Source: an uncultured Mollicutes bacterium (GTDB lineage Bacteria > Bacillota_I > Bacilli_A > RFN20 > CAG-826). From it: a stretch of DNA of 8,369 nt. Both the position numbers and the translations under genes were made by a program. The notes beneath the pieces were generated by a model. It had not been told where the DNA came from and did not search any database. It was given only the letters and a program-made list of their open reading frames with translations. Location of the stretch: the NCBI GenBank assembly GCA_900540395.1, contig UQFQ01000034.1, forward strand, positions 1 to 8,369, read 5' to 3'. Each line of letters starts with the position of its first letter. The stretch's first letter is position 1. This document shows positions 1 to 5,665 of the stretch, piece after piece.

Positions 1-49
1 TTCCTACTAGGGACTTTCACCCATTAGATATATGACATGCCCGTCACAC
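1..49 (-). mobile_element. 5' end of a group II intron (probably class IIC), continuing out of the window
   Basis: Read on the minus strand from 49, the sequence begins GTGTGACGGGCATG and continues to ATGGGTGAAAGTCCC. The GUGYG 5' terminus, the GGCAUG block and the GGGUGAAAGUCCC element (plus-strand positions 10-22) are hallmarks of the start of domain I. From memory they line up almost position for position with the class IIC intron of Oceanobacillus iheyensis. Only about 49 nt are present, so the ribozyme core, any reverse transcriptase/maturase gene and the 3' end lie outside. The junction is 3 nt beyond the nusG terminator stem, in the same orientation as that operon, which is the known insertion preference of class C introns. 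The boundary at 49/50 is inferred from the GTGTG start. The fragment may be an intact intron's first bases or a truncated copy. Confidence 0.8.
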
Positions 50-78
50 CAAAAATGCTCAACCGAAGTTGAGCATTT
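50..78 (-). terminator. Intrinsic terminator of the rpmG-secE-nusG operon
   Basis: The minus strand carries an 11-bp perfect stem, AAATGCTCAAC and GTTGAGCATTT, closed by a TTCG loop. This is a C(UUCG)G tetraloop, one of the most stable known. The transcript then reads UU and a G before the intron boundary, so with the last U residues of the stem the U-run is five long. It lies 23 nt after the nusG stop codon. Transcription of the operon should therefore end here, and rplK is not co-transcribed directly downstream as it is in Bacillus. Confidence 0.9.
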
Positions 79-101
79 AAAAGACAAATATTAATTAAAA
101 G

Positions 102-701
102 TTAAATACGAATAATTTCAGAGAATTCGAGTTCAACAGGTGTGACTCTACCGAAGAACATTGTTTGAACAACAACTGTTCCGCTTTCTTTATCAATGCT
201 TGAAATTTTACCTTCGAGGCCATCAAATGTACCATGAATAATCTTAACATTATCGCCAATGTGATAATCTTCATACATTGAACTATCAACAACACCCATT
301 CTCTTAAGAACAGCTTCAATTTCTCTACTTGAAACTGGAGTTGGCTTTTGACCACCACCACTAGATCCAGCAATACCAGTGACACCTGGAGTATTTCTAA
401 TCATAAACCAGCTTTCATCAGTCATAATCATTTCAACAAAAACATAACCTGGATAAAGGTTAATTGTCTTCATTTTTGGTTCTTCTAAACCGGTCTCTTT
501 ATTCTTAACGGTTTTTAATTTACCATCCTTATCTTTTTCTTGAACTTGCTCTTCAGCAACAACAATTCTAAAGACAAAGTCTTTAAGATTCATACTATCA
601 ATACGTCTTTTGATGTTTTCAGCAGCCTTTTGCTCATGACCACTATAAGTTGTTGCAATATACCATTGTTTCTCAGCTAATTTATTTGTTTCTTCAGTCA
701 T
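102..701 (-). CDS. nusG: Transcription termination/antitermination factor NusG
   Basis: NusG is a general RNA polymerase elongation factor that modulates pausing and termination. The 199-residue product has the NGN domain from about residue 11 (QWYIATTYSGHEQKA) to about 125, including the signatures LYPGYVFVEM at 82-91 and RNTPGVTG at 102-109. A C-terminal KOW domain follows at about 146-175 (HIGDNVKIIHGTFDGLEGKI). A charged stretch inside the NGN domain (about 50-78, rich in K, E and D) makes it somewhat longer than the 177-residue B. subtilis protein. The ATG start is fixed by a strong AAGGAGAGGTG site just upstream. The gene lies 32 nt after secE and is the last gene before the terminator. 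Order and motifs make the identification secure. Confidence 0.97.
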   Translation of the reverse strand: MTEETNKLAEKQWYIATTYSGHEQKAAENIKRRIDSMNLKDFVFRIVVAEEQVQEKDKDGKLKTVKNKETGLEEPKMKTINLYPGYVFVEMIMTDESWFMIRNTPGVTGIAGSSGGGQKPTPVSSREIEAVLKRMGVVDSSMYEDYHIGDNVKIIHGTFDGLEGKISSIDKESGTVVVQTMFFGRVTPVELEFSEIIRI

Positions 702-733
702 AACTACACCTCTCCTTTTGCCAAAATTAAAAG

Positions 734-937
734 TTAACCTCTAAGAGAAGAAAATGCATCTCTTAATTGTTGAACTAAAATTCCGCCAGCATAATCCTCA
801 AGTGCTAAGAAGATTGCTGCAAAGATTGTGATGCATAAAACTACTGCAACAGCAGGAACAAATTGAAGTCTCTTAGGCCATTTGATTCTCTTGCCTTCTT
901 TAATTACGCCTTTGAAATAGCCAATAATCTTGTGCAT
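734..937 (-). CDS. secE: Preprotein translocase subunit SecE
   Basis: SecE is the small essential subunit that clamps SecY in the SecYEG protein-export channel. The 67-residue product is the short single-span form typical of Gram-positives and mollicute relatives. A basic amphipathic N-terminal helix ends in the conserved KRIKWP motif (residues 17-22). One hydrophobic transmembrane segment follows at about 27-47, then a short C-terminal tail. A consensus AGGAGGT ribosome binding site at 948-942 overlaps the end of rpmG, so the two genes are almost contiguous (9 nt gap) and probably translationally coupled. nusG follows 32 nt later. The secE-nusG pair is one of the most conserved bacterial gene neighbourhoods. 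Confidence 0.95.
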   Translation of the reverse strand: MHKIIGYFKGVIKEGKRIKWPKRLQFVPAVAVVLCITIFAAIFLALEDYAGGILVQQLRDAFSSLRG

Positions 938-946
938 AAATACCTC

Positions 947-1096
947 CTATCTGCTCTCTTTATGGATAGTATATTTTCCACAATGAGGACAGAATTTATT
1001 AAGTTCGAGCCTAGTAGTTTTATCCTCTACTCTCTTAGTTGTTGTATAGTTCCTAGCTAGACATTCTGAGCAAATTAAAATAACTTTTTTTCTCAT
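947..1096 (-). CDS. rpmG: 50S ribosomal protein L33 (zinc-binding form)
   Basis: A 49-residue ORF starts MRKKVILICSECLARNY and ends FCPHCGKYTIHKESR, followed by TAG. L33 is a small protein of the large ribosomal subunit near the E site. Two CxxC pairs (C9/C12 and C36/C39) show that this is the zinc-ribbon C+ paralogue rather than the zinc-free form that some bacteria induce when zinc is scarce. It is the first gene of a rpmG-secE-nusG transcription unit. A consensus promoter lies 34-62 nt upstream, and a modest AGGAAA ribosome binding site precedes the ATG. The length (about 49) is normal for the family. Position before secE matches the Bacillus order. Confidence 0.95.
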   Translation of the reverse strand: MRKKVILICSECLARNYTTTKRVEDKTTRLELNKFCPHCGKYTIHKESR

Positions 1097-1129
1097 CACT
1101 TATTTCCTATACATAACAAACTATCACAA

Positions 1130-1158
1130 ATGATACTTTTCTACTAGCAAAAAGTCAA
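1130..1158 (-). promoter_or_regulatory. Sigma-A-type promoter for rpmG-secE-nusG
   Basis: On the minus strand, -35 TTGACT (1158-1153) and -10 TATCAT (1135-1130) are separated by exactly 17 nt. The -35 box begins only 6 nt after the stop codon of the upstream 147-residue gene. Transcription should start near 1123, about 27 nt before the rpmG start codon. No terminator is visible between the upstream gene and this promoter, so read-through is also possible. Confidence 0.75.
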
Positions 1159-1164
1159 TAGCAA

Positions 1165-1608
1165 TCAGCATTTTGGGAGGTTATCTTCAAGGCTTATTAA
1201 ATAGCCTTTATATTTTTCTTTTGTCTTTTCTAACAACTTCATATCGGAGTTAAGTTGAATTAAGACTCTAGGACTATTATTTTCGTTAGCAAAAAGTGGG
1301 TTAGGATTTAATGGATTAGCATTTTCATCTAACACATTTTGGATTTGACTAATCTTGTTTTCAATAAACGATTTTGCGAGTTCAAAAGTATCTTCATCGA
1401 CCGTAAATTGAGCAATATCATGGTCAAAAAGATAGAAAATTGTGGTATTTAATTCGATTAGTTCAGAAAGTGTTTGTTGATTATCTTTTGCCCACACACT
1501 ATATTCATCAAACGACTTAATCTTTTTAATTTCTTGCATTTGTTTCGACATAAGTTCGTTATGTTGAATCAATAATTCTTTAGCGTTAATAAATCTATCG
1601 CCGACCAT
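1165..1608 (-). CDS. Hypothetical protein, 147 residues, unrecognised family
   Basis: I do not recognise this protein. It is acidic to neutral, with no signal peptide or membrane segment. It looks mostly alpha-helical: heptad-like patterns at about 5-35 (KELLIQHNELMSKQMQEIKK) and about 45-62, a helix at about 72-95, a polar N/P-rich linker at about 97-110 (ENANPLNPNPLFANENN), and a final helix at about 112-145. The only cysteine is the last residue. An AGGTGA ribosome binding site 7 nt upstream supports the ATG start, and the stop is TGA. It has its own TATAAT promoter and sits between the sigma factor and rpmG, which are adjacent in Bacillus, so it is a lineage-specific insertion into a conserved cluster. 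Codon use resembles its neighbours. A role in translation or as a partner of the sigma factor would be guesswork. Confidence 0.8.
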   Translation of the reverse strand: MVGDRFINAKELLIQHNELMSKQMQEIKKIKSFDEYSVWAKDNQQTLSELIELNTTIFYLFDHDIAQFTVDEDTFELAKSFIENKISQIQNVLDENANPLNPNPLFANENNSPRVLIQLNSDMKLLEKTKEKYKGYLISLEDNLPKC

Positions 1609-1636
1609 AAATCATCACCTGTCCTTTCCTAATTTA

Positions 1637-1664
1637 ATTATATCGCAGTTTAAAAAAGTGATAA
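1637..1664 (-). promoter_or_regulatory. Promoter for the 147-residue hypothetical gene
   Basis: On the minus strand a perfect -10 TATAAT (1642-1637) follows a partial -35 TTATCA (1664-1659, four of six matches) with a 16-nt spacer. It lies in the 85-bp gap after the sigma-factor gene, with the predicted start of transcription about 20 nt before the coding start. The perfect -10 is persuasive and the -35 less so. Confidence 0.6.
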
Positions 1665-1693
1665 GACCAATGCTTTATTTGTTGCTTATTAAT

Positions 1694-2332
1694 TCAATAA
1701 TTATGTGATAAATGTTCAACATCTTCACTTAGTCCATTATATTTAGCTATCTTTTTTGCAGTTAAACAAATAATATGTCTTATTTTATATTCAGAAGTTT
1801 TAAAGATAGATGCAATATCTTTAACAGAGTACCCGTTTAAATAATAAGTTAGTATCCCTAGTTCGTTTTCTTTTATTACTTTTATTTCTTGAAGTTTTTC
1901 TAAGAAAAATACCTTTTCATTAATGAAAACTTCATTCTCAGGCGCCTCTTCGACAGATGATATCTGTAAAGCATCCTCATTATTACGATTAATGAAATAT
2001 GAAGTAGTTAAAGCCTCTTTTAAAACAACGCTCTTTTTAGTGCGATAGGTTTTAAATAGTCTTAATACATCAAATTCATATTTTCGACGATAATAAGAAA
2101 CAAAATTATCGTAAAATTCAATATCTTCACTTAATAATTTAAAGAATGTATCATTCATTAAATCTTGAAGATCGCTTCGACTAATTCCTAAGTTTTTTGC
2201 ATAGCTAGAATACTTATAAATAAGTGGCTGGATTAAATAAAGTGCTTCTTTATAAAGTAATTTTTGAGCTTGTCGACAATTACTTCTTGCTTTTTTTAAA
2301 AGATTATTTAGATATTCGTTATTCCCAGCCAT
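1694..2332 (-). CDS. sigH: Sigma-70-family RNA polymerase sigma factor, SigH-like by position
   Basis: The 212-residue product has the architecture of an alternative sigma factor (regions 2 and 4, no region 1.1 or full region 3). Region 2 spans about 30-105: a helix resembling the core-binding segment (SDLQDLMNDTFFKLL, 53-67), then an aromatic/basic stretch (YYRRKYEFDVLRLFKTYR) suited to -10 recognition. A polar linker at about 110-140 leads to region 4 at about 145-200, with a helix-turn-helix reading YYLNGYSVKDIASIFKTS then EYKIRHIICLTAKKI. Sequence similarity to B. subtilis SigH is weak by eye. The symbol rests on gene order, since sigH lies between rlmB/yacP and rpmG in Bacillus. The start is fixed by AAAGGAGT close to ATG, 23 nt after rlmB, so both are probably co-transcribed. 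SigH controls competence and early sporulation in Bacillus; its targets here are unknown. Confidence 0.82.
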   Translation of the reverse strand: MAGNNEYLNNLLKKARSNCRQAQKLLYKEALYLIQPLIYKYSSYAKNLGISRSDLQDLMNDTFFKLLSEDIEFYDNFVSYYRRKYEFDVLRLFKTYRTKKSVVLKEALTTSYFINRNNEDALQISSVEEAPENEVFINEKVFFLEKLQEIKVIKENELGILTYYLNGYSVKDIASIFKTSEYKIRHIICLTAKKIAKYNGLSEDVEHLSHNY

Positions 2333-2355
2333 ATAACTCCTTTAGACTAGCAAAC

Positions 2356-3069
2356 TTAGCGGGTTCTTAAAGCATAAAGGGCGATTGAACAAGCAACTGA
2401 GGCATTTAAGCAATTAACATGACCAAACATTGGAATAGCACACACTAAGTCGCAATTTTGTTTAACAAGACGACTTATTCCAGATCCTTCACTACCAACA
2501 ACTACACATAAAGGTGCATTTTGTGGAACGTCTTTGAAGGTTGCGTTAGCTTCCCCATCTAGTCCGACAACCCAAAATCCGTTTTTCTTTAATGTTTCTA
2601 TAGCTCTTGTTAAATTGGTAACTTCACTACAACTGACAAAGTTAATAGCGCCAGTTGAGACTTTAGCGACCGTACCATTAAGTGAAACGCTATTATGTTT
2701 TTTATAGATTACCCCAATACAGTTAAAGGCATCACAACTTCTAAGAATCGCTCCAAGATTATGTGGATCGGTCAAAGAATCGAGCATAACAATGATTGGA
2801 ATAACACCACTATTTTCTTGCTTTTTGGCTTTAGCAATTAAACCGGCTAAATCAAGCGGCTCAACATCTTTTATATAGCCGACAATCCCTTGATTTACAC
2901 CTGGAGCTAGCTCGTTTATTTTCTCTTTACTAGCTAGTTCAACTTTTATCCCTCTTTCTTTAATCGAGTTTAACAATTTCTGATTTGAAAACTCTTTTGA
3001 CACCAATACTTTCTGTAATGAGTTTTTCTCAAGACATCCACGAATGGTGTTAATTCCATATATAATCAT
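2356..3069 (-). CDS. rlmB: 23S rRNA (guanosine-2'-O)-methyltransferase RlmB, SpoU/TrmH family
   Basis: RlmB methylates the ribose of a guanosine in domain V of 23S rRNA (G2251 in E. coli numbering) using S-adenosylmethionine. The 237-residue product has the usual two parts. A short substrate-binding N-terminal domain covers about 1-75 (IYGINTIRGCLE start and NQGIVGYI at 59-66). The trefoil-knot SPOUT domain follows. Its three SpoU motifs are visible: motif 1 LDSLTDPHNLGAILRSCDAF with N104 and R110, motif 2 VVVGSEGSGISRLV with E194, and motif 3 IPMFGHVNCLNASVA with N222. Motif 3 has cysteine and alanine where many homologues read SLNVSVA. AGGCGGTGA precedes the ATG. The gene lies 89 bp after cysS, as in Bacillus but without mrnC between them. 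TrmH-type tRNA methylases are the only realistic alternative. Confidence 0.94.
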   Translation of the reverse strand: MIIYGINTIRGCLEKNSLQKVLVSKEFSNQKLLNSIKERGIKVELASKEKINELAPGVNQGIVGYIKDVEPLDLAGLIAKAKKQENSGVIPIIVMLDSLTDPHNLGAILRSCDAFNCIGVIYKKHNSVSLNGTVAKVSTGAINFVSCSEVTNLTRAIETLKKNGFWVVGLDGEANATFKDVPQNAPLCVVVGSEGSGISRLVKQNCDLVCAIPMFGHVNCLNASVACSIALYALRTR

Positions 3070-3099
3070 AATTTCACCGCCTTTTCAAAACAATAAAGC

Positions 3100-3128
3100 C
3101 ACAAAACTCGACTTTTTTTGTGTTTTTT
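3100..3128 (+). terminator. Terminator-like hairpin in antisense orientation between cysS and rlmB
   Basis: On the plus strand CACAAAA (3100-3106) pairs with TTTTGTG (3116-3122) around a 9-nt loop, followed by six T residues (3123-3128). This is the layout of an intrinsic terminator, but the stem is A/T-rich and no plus-strand gene ends nearby. In the sense direction of cysS-rlmB the hairpin lacks a clean T-run. It may limit antisense transcription or may be chance in AT-rich DNA. Confidence 0.3.
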
Positions 3129-3158
3129 CTAATTGATATAACGTAGTTATACAATTGT

Positions 3159-4490
3159 TTATAATATATTTTTCTCGATTAAAACTTTTCTAAGTTCGTC
3201 TGATTTAGCAAAATCTTTATTCTCTTTTGCTAGAAGATATTCTTTATAAATAGATAAATCATCATCAGAAAGTTTACTAGGAGTAAAATGTAAACCCAAA
3301 ATATAGGAGATTTTAGTAATAGCATAAAAGTCTTCTTTTAAGATATTGAGATCTTTGTCTTTCTTTCTAAGTTCGACATTTGCTTCTTTTATTAAATCTA
3401 ATAAATTAGTTACACCATTTGGAATATTAATATCGTTAGCTAAGTTTTCTAAAAAAGGCTTAACTTTTGCAGAGTTTCCGTTTAAATCTATATCGTTTAC
3501 ATTAAGTAAAAGGTTAAGTTGTTTATAAACGCTAGTTAATTTGGTAGCAATTGAAGAAGCATCTTTTACTGTATCATCTGAAAAGTTTAATACACTTCTA
3601 TAATCACAATTTAATAAAAGTAAACGAATGGTGTCTGCTCCATACTCTTTGATAGCATCTTTAGCCAAAATTACATTGCCCAAAGATTTAGACATTTTTT
3701 GCCCTTTAATATCCATCATGGCTGTATGTAACCAATAGTTAGCAATATGGTTATGATGCATTGCTTCAGCTTGAGCAATTTCGTTTTCATGATGTGGAAA
3801 TTTTAAATCAATACCACCACCATGGATATCAATCATACCTTTAAAAATAGTATCAATCATGACACAGCATTCAGTATGCCATCCTGGTCGACCTAAACAC
3901 CATGGTGATTCCCATTTAATGCCTTCATCAGTATTTTTCCAAAGTAAAAAGTCTAATGGATTTTGCTTTTTGCTATTTTGTTCAATTCTAGCTCCACTTA
4001 TTAAATCTTCGATATTAATTTTTGAAAGCTCACCATATTTTTCATCTTGAGCAACATTAAAGAAAACTTCTCCTTCATTAACATAAGCCGCTCCTTTTTC
4101 TACAAGACCGTTTATATAAGAAATAATAGAGTTCATATAATCAGTTACTTTAGGATTTTCATAAGCCTTAGCAACATTTAAATCTTCTAAACACTTCTCA
4201 TATTCAGCAATATAAAAAGTAGTAATCTCTTTTTCAGTTTTCTTTTCTTCAATAGCCTTTTTAATAATTTTGTCATCGACGTCAGTATAGTTAGAAACAT
4301 ATTTAACACTATACCCAACTTCTTCTAAAAACTTTCTAAAAGTATCAAAAAAGACAACTGGTCTCATATTTCCAATGTGTGGGTCATTATAAACAGTAGG
4401 TCCACAAACATAAATTGAAACTTCTTTTTCTTTAATAGGTTTAAATTCTTCAATTTTTCCACTTAATGAGTTATAAAATCTAATATCCAT
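3159..4490 (-). CDS. cysS: Cysteinyl-tRNA synthetase
   Basis: This class I synthetase attaches cysteine to tRNA-Cys in the cytoplasm. The 443-residue product (E. coli 461) is complete. The catalytic Rossmann fold carries the HIGH-type motif PHIGN at 37-41 and the KMSKS loop at 265-269. The zinc ligands that select cysteine are present: C29 in VCGPTVYNDP, C208 in GWHTECC, and H233 and E237 in FPHHENE. An all-helical C-terminal anticodon-binding region follows from about 300, with the usual ending of the family (KSDELRKVLIEKNIL). The ATG is preceded by GGAG at 7-nt spacing. It heads the leftward cluster and diverges from trpS across 173 bp. Many Firmicutes control cysS with a T-box, but I see no T-box AGGGUGGNACCGCG element here. 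Confidence 0.98.
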   Translation of the reverse strand: MDIRFYNSLSGKIEEFKPIKEKEVSIYVCGPTVYNDPHIGNMRPVVFFDTFRKFLEEVGYSVKYVSNYTDVDDKIIKKAIEEKKTEKEITTFYIAEYEKCLEDLNVAKAYENPKVTDYMNSIISYINGLVEKGAAYVNEGEVFFNVAQDEKYGELSKINIEDLISGARIEQNSKKQNPLDFLLWKNTDEGIKWESPWCLGRPGWHTECCVMIDTIFKGMIDIHGGGIDLKFPHHENEIAQAEAMHHNHIANYWLHTAMMDIKGQKMSKSLGNVILAKDAIKEYGADTIRLLLLNCDYRSVLNFSDDTVKDASSIATKLTSVYKQLNLLLNVNDIDLNGNSAKVKPFLENLANDINIPNGVTNLLDLIKEANVELRKKDKDLNILKEDFYAITKISYILGLHFTPSKLSDDDLSIYKEYLLAKENKDFAKSDELRKVLIEKNIL

Positions 4491-4507
4491 GTTTTTTCTC
4501 CGAAAAA

Positions 4508-4518
4508 ATCATATCATA
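4508..4518 (-). promoter_or_regulatory. Candidate -10 elements for cysS
   Basis: Two overlapping TATGAT hexamers (4518-4513 and 4513-4508 on the minus strand) lie 18-28 nt before the cysS start codon, each five of six matches to TATAAT. No good -35 is present at 16-18 nt; the best for the upstream-most alternatives is only three of six. Whichever is used, the leader would be very short, leaving no room for a riboswitch. Confidence 0.4.
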
Positions 4519-4547
4519 ATTAGACCTTATATTCATTTATTACTCTT

Positions 4548-4591
4548 TTTAATCTTTAAAAATTAATTGTAAAGATTAAATATTGTAAAGA
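4548..4591. repeat. Inverted and direct repeats in the cysS/trpS divergent promoter region
   Basis: TTTAATCTTTA (4548-4558) and TAAAGATTAAA (4570-4580) form a perfect 11-bp inverted repeat with an 11-nt spacer. In addition ATTGTAAAGA occurs twice in direct orientation (4566-4575 and 4582-4591), exactly 16 bp apart. The arrangement resembles binding boxes for a dimeric regulator placed between two divergent genes, or it could be a hairpin near either transcript start. The region is extremely AT-rich, so chance cannot be excluded. Confidence 0.45.
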
Positions 4592-4637
4592 GAAAGTAAA
4601 ATTTACACGATTAAAATGCAATCTCCTTTTTTTCATA

Positions 4638-4655
4638 TATAATATGTGTTGAGGT
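4638..4655 (+). promoter_or_regulatory. trpS -10 element and ribosome binding site
   Basis: A perfect TATAAT (4638-4643) lies 20 nt before the trpS ATG; the -35 at 17 nt upstream (AATGCA, 4615-4620) is poor. A GAGGT Shine-Dalgarno sequence at 4651-4655 is 8 nt from the ATG at 4664 but 17 nt from the in-frame ATG at 4673, which decides the start in favour of 4664. The implied leader is only about 14 nt. Confidence 0.55.
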
Positions 4656-4663
4656 AAAAAACT

Positions 4664-5665
4664 ATGTGTAATATGAAAAGATCTTTAAGTGGAATTAAAC
4701 CTACAGGAAATTTAACTTTAGGCAACTATATTGGAGCATTAAGAGGCTTTAAAAAAGTTCAAGATGAATATGAATCTTTTGTTTTTATCGCTGATTTACA
4801 TGCTCTTACTCTTCCTATTGATCCACAATTTTTAAGAAATAATACTAAAGATATTGTCGCATTTTATTTAGCAGCTGGCTTAGATACATCAAAAACAACT
4901 ATTTTTCTTCAAAGTGATGTTCCAGCTCATTCGGAATTAAATTCAATATTAATCAATTACCTTTATATGGGTGAACTATCTAGAATGACTCAATTTAAAG
5001 ATAAATCATCTAAAATGAATCATGAAGCAATTGGGGTTGGTCTATTTGCCTATCCAGTTTTAATGTGTGCTGATATTTTACTTTATCAACCTGATATTGT
5101 TCCAGTTGGTGAAGATCAAAGACAACACGTTGAACTTTGTAGAGACCTTGTACATAGATTTAATGCTCGATATGAAAAAGAAGTTTTTGTAATGCCAAAA
5201 GCAATAACTCCTAAAGTTGGAGCTCGTATAATGTCTTTATCTGATCCTACTAAAAAGATGTCTAAAAGCGATCCAAAAGGTGATATTTTCTTAAAAGATG
5301 AACCAAATATTATTCGTAAGAAAATTATGTCCGCAATAACTGATACTGGTAGTGATATTATTTATGATCCTATTAATAAACCAGGTATCTCAAATCTTTT
5401 ACAAATTTATGCAGCCTTAAGCGATATTACTATCGAAGAAGCTCAAACAAGATTTAAAGATATCCATCAATATGGTGAATTTAAAAAGATTGTTGCTGAT
5501 AAAGTTTTAGAAGAACTCGTTCCTTTCCAAGAAAGATATAAATCATTCTTAAATAACAAAACAATTAATGAAGTTTTAAATGCTGGTAAAGATAAAGCAA
5601 GATATGTTGCTAATAAAACTTTAACCAAAGTAAAGAAAACAGTTGGTTTATACGTACATGAATAA
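4664..5665 (+). CDS. trpS: Tryptophanyl-tRNA synthetase
   Basis: This class Ic homodimeric synthetase charges tRNA-Trp with tryptophan. The 333-residue product matches the bacterial family length. The HIGH-equivalent TGNLTLGN is at 14-21 and KMSKS at 199-203. The substrate-pocket segments YPVLMCADILLY (131-142, with the aspartate that contacts the indole nitrogen) and GEDQRQHVELCRD (150-162) are intact. The helical anticodon-binding domain occupies about 205-333. Homologues usually begin at the equivalent of M4 (MKRSLSGIKPTGN), but the ribosome binding site favours ATG 4664, giving three extra residues. It diverges from cysS and overlaps the following phosphatase gene by 8 nt. No T-box leader is visible; the promoter lies too close for one. 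Confidence 0.98.
   Translation: MCNMKRSLSGIKPTGNLTLGNYIGALRGFKKVQDEYESFVFIADLHALTLPIDPQFLRNNTKDIVAFYLAAGLDTSKTTIFLQSDVPAHSELNSILINYLYMGELSRMTQFKDKSSKMNHEAIGVGLFAYPVLMCADILLYQPDIVPVGEDQRQHVELCRDLVHRFNARYEKEVFVMPKAITPKVGARIMSLSDPTKKMSKSDPKGDIFLKDEPNIIRKKIMSAITDTGSDIIYDPINKPGISNLLQIYAALSDITIEEAQTRFKDIHQYGEFKKIVADKVLEELVPFQERYKSFLNNKTINEVLNAGKDKARYVANKTLTKVKKTVGLYVHE

Noticed and set aside
95..385. 96-codon ORF on the minus strand
   Set aside because: It lies wholly inside nusG in another frame, has no ribosome binding site and a low-complexity leucine-rich translation.
863..1060. 65-codon plus-strand ORF
   Set aside because: It is antisense to secE and rpmG, both confidently identified by motifs.
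1694..1696. TGA read as tryptophan (Mycoplasma code) extending the sigma factor
   Set aside because: Tryptophan codons checked across the window are TGG and no conserved gene contains an internal TGA, so TGA is a stop.
3346..3528. 60-codon plus-strand ORF
   Set aside because: Shadow of the cysS C-terminal region.
3859..4050. 63-codon plus-strand ORF
   Set aside because: Shadow of the cysS catalytic domain, including the zinc-site segment.
4491..4663. T-box riboswitch for cysS or trpS
   Set aside because: No AGGGUGGNACCGCG antiterminator element on either strand, and predicted leaders are far too short.
5643..5657. TTG start extending the HAD phosphatase by five residues
   Set aside because: ATG 5658 yields the normal family start just before the nucleophile motif; neither has a clear ribosome binding site, and the overlap with trpS suggests coupling.
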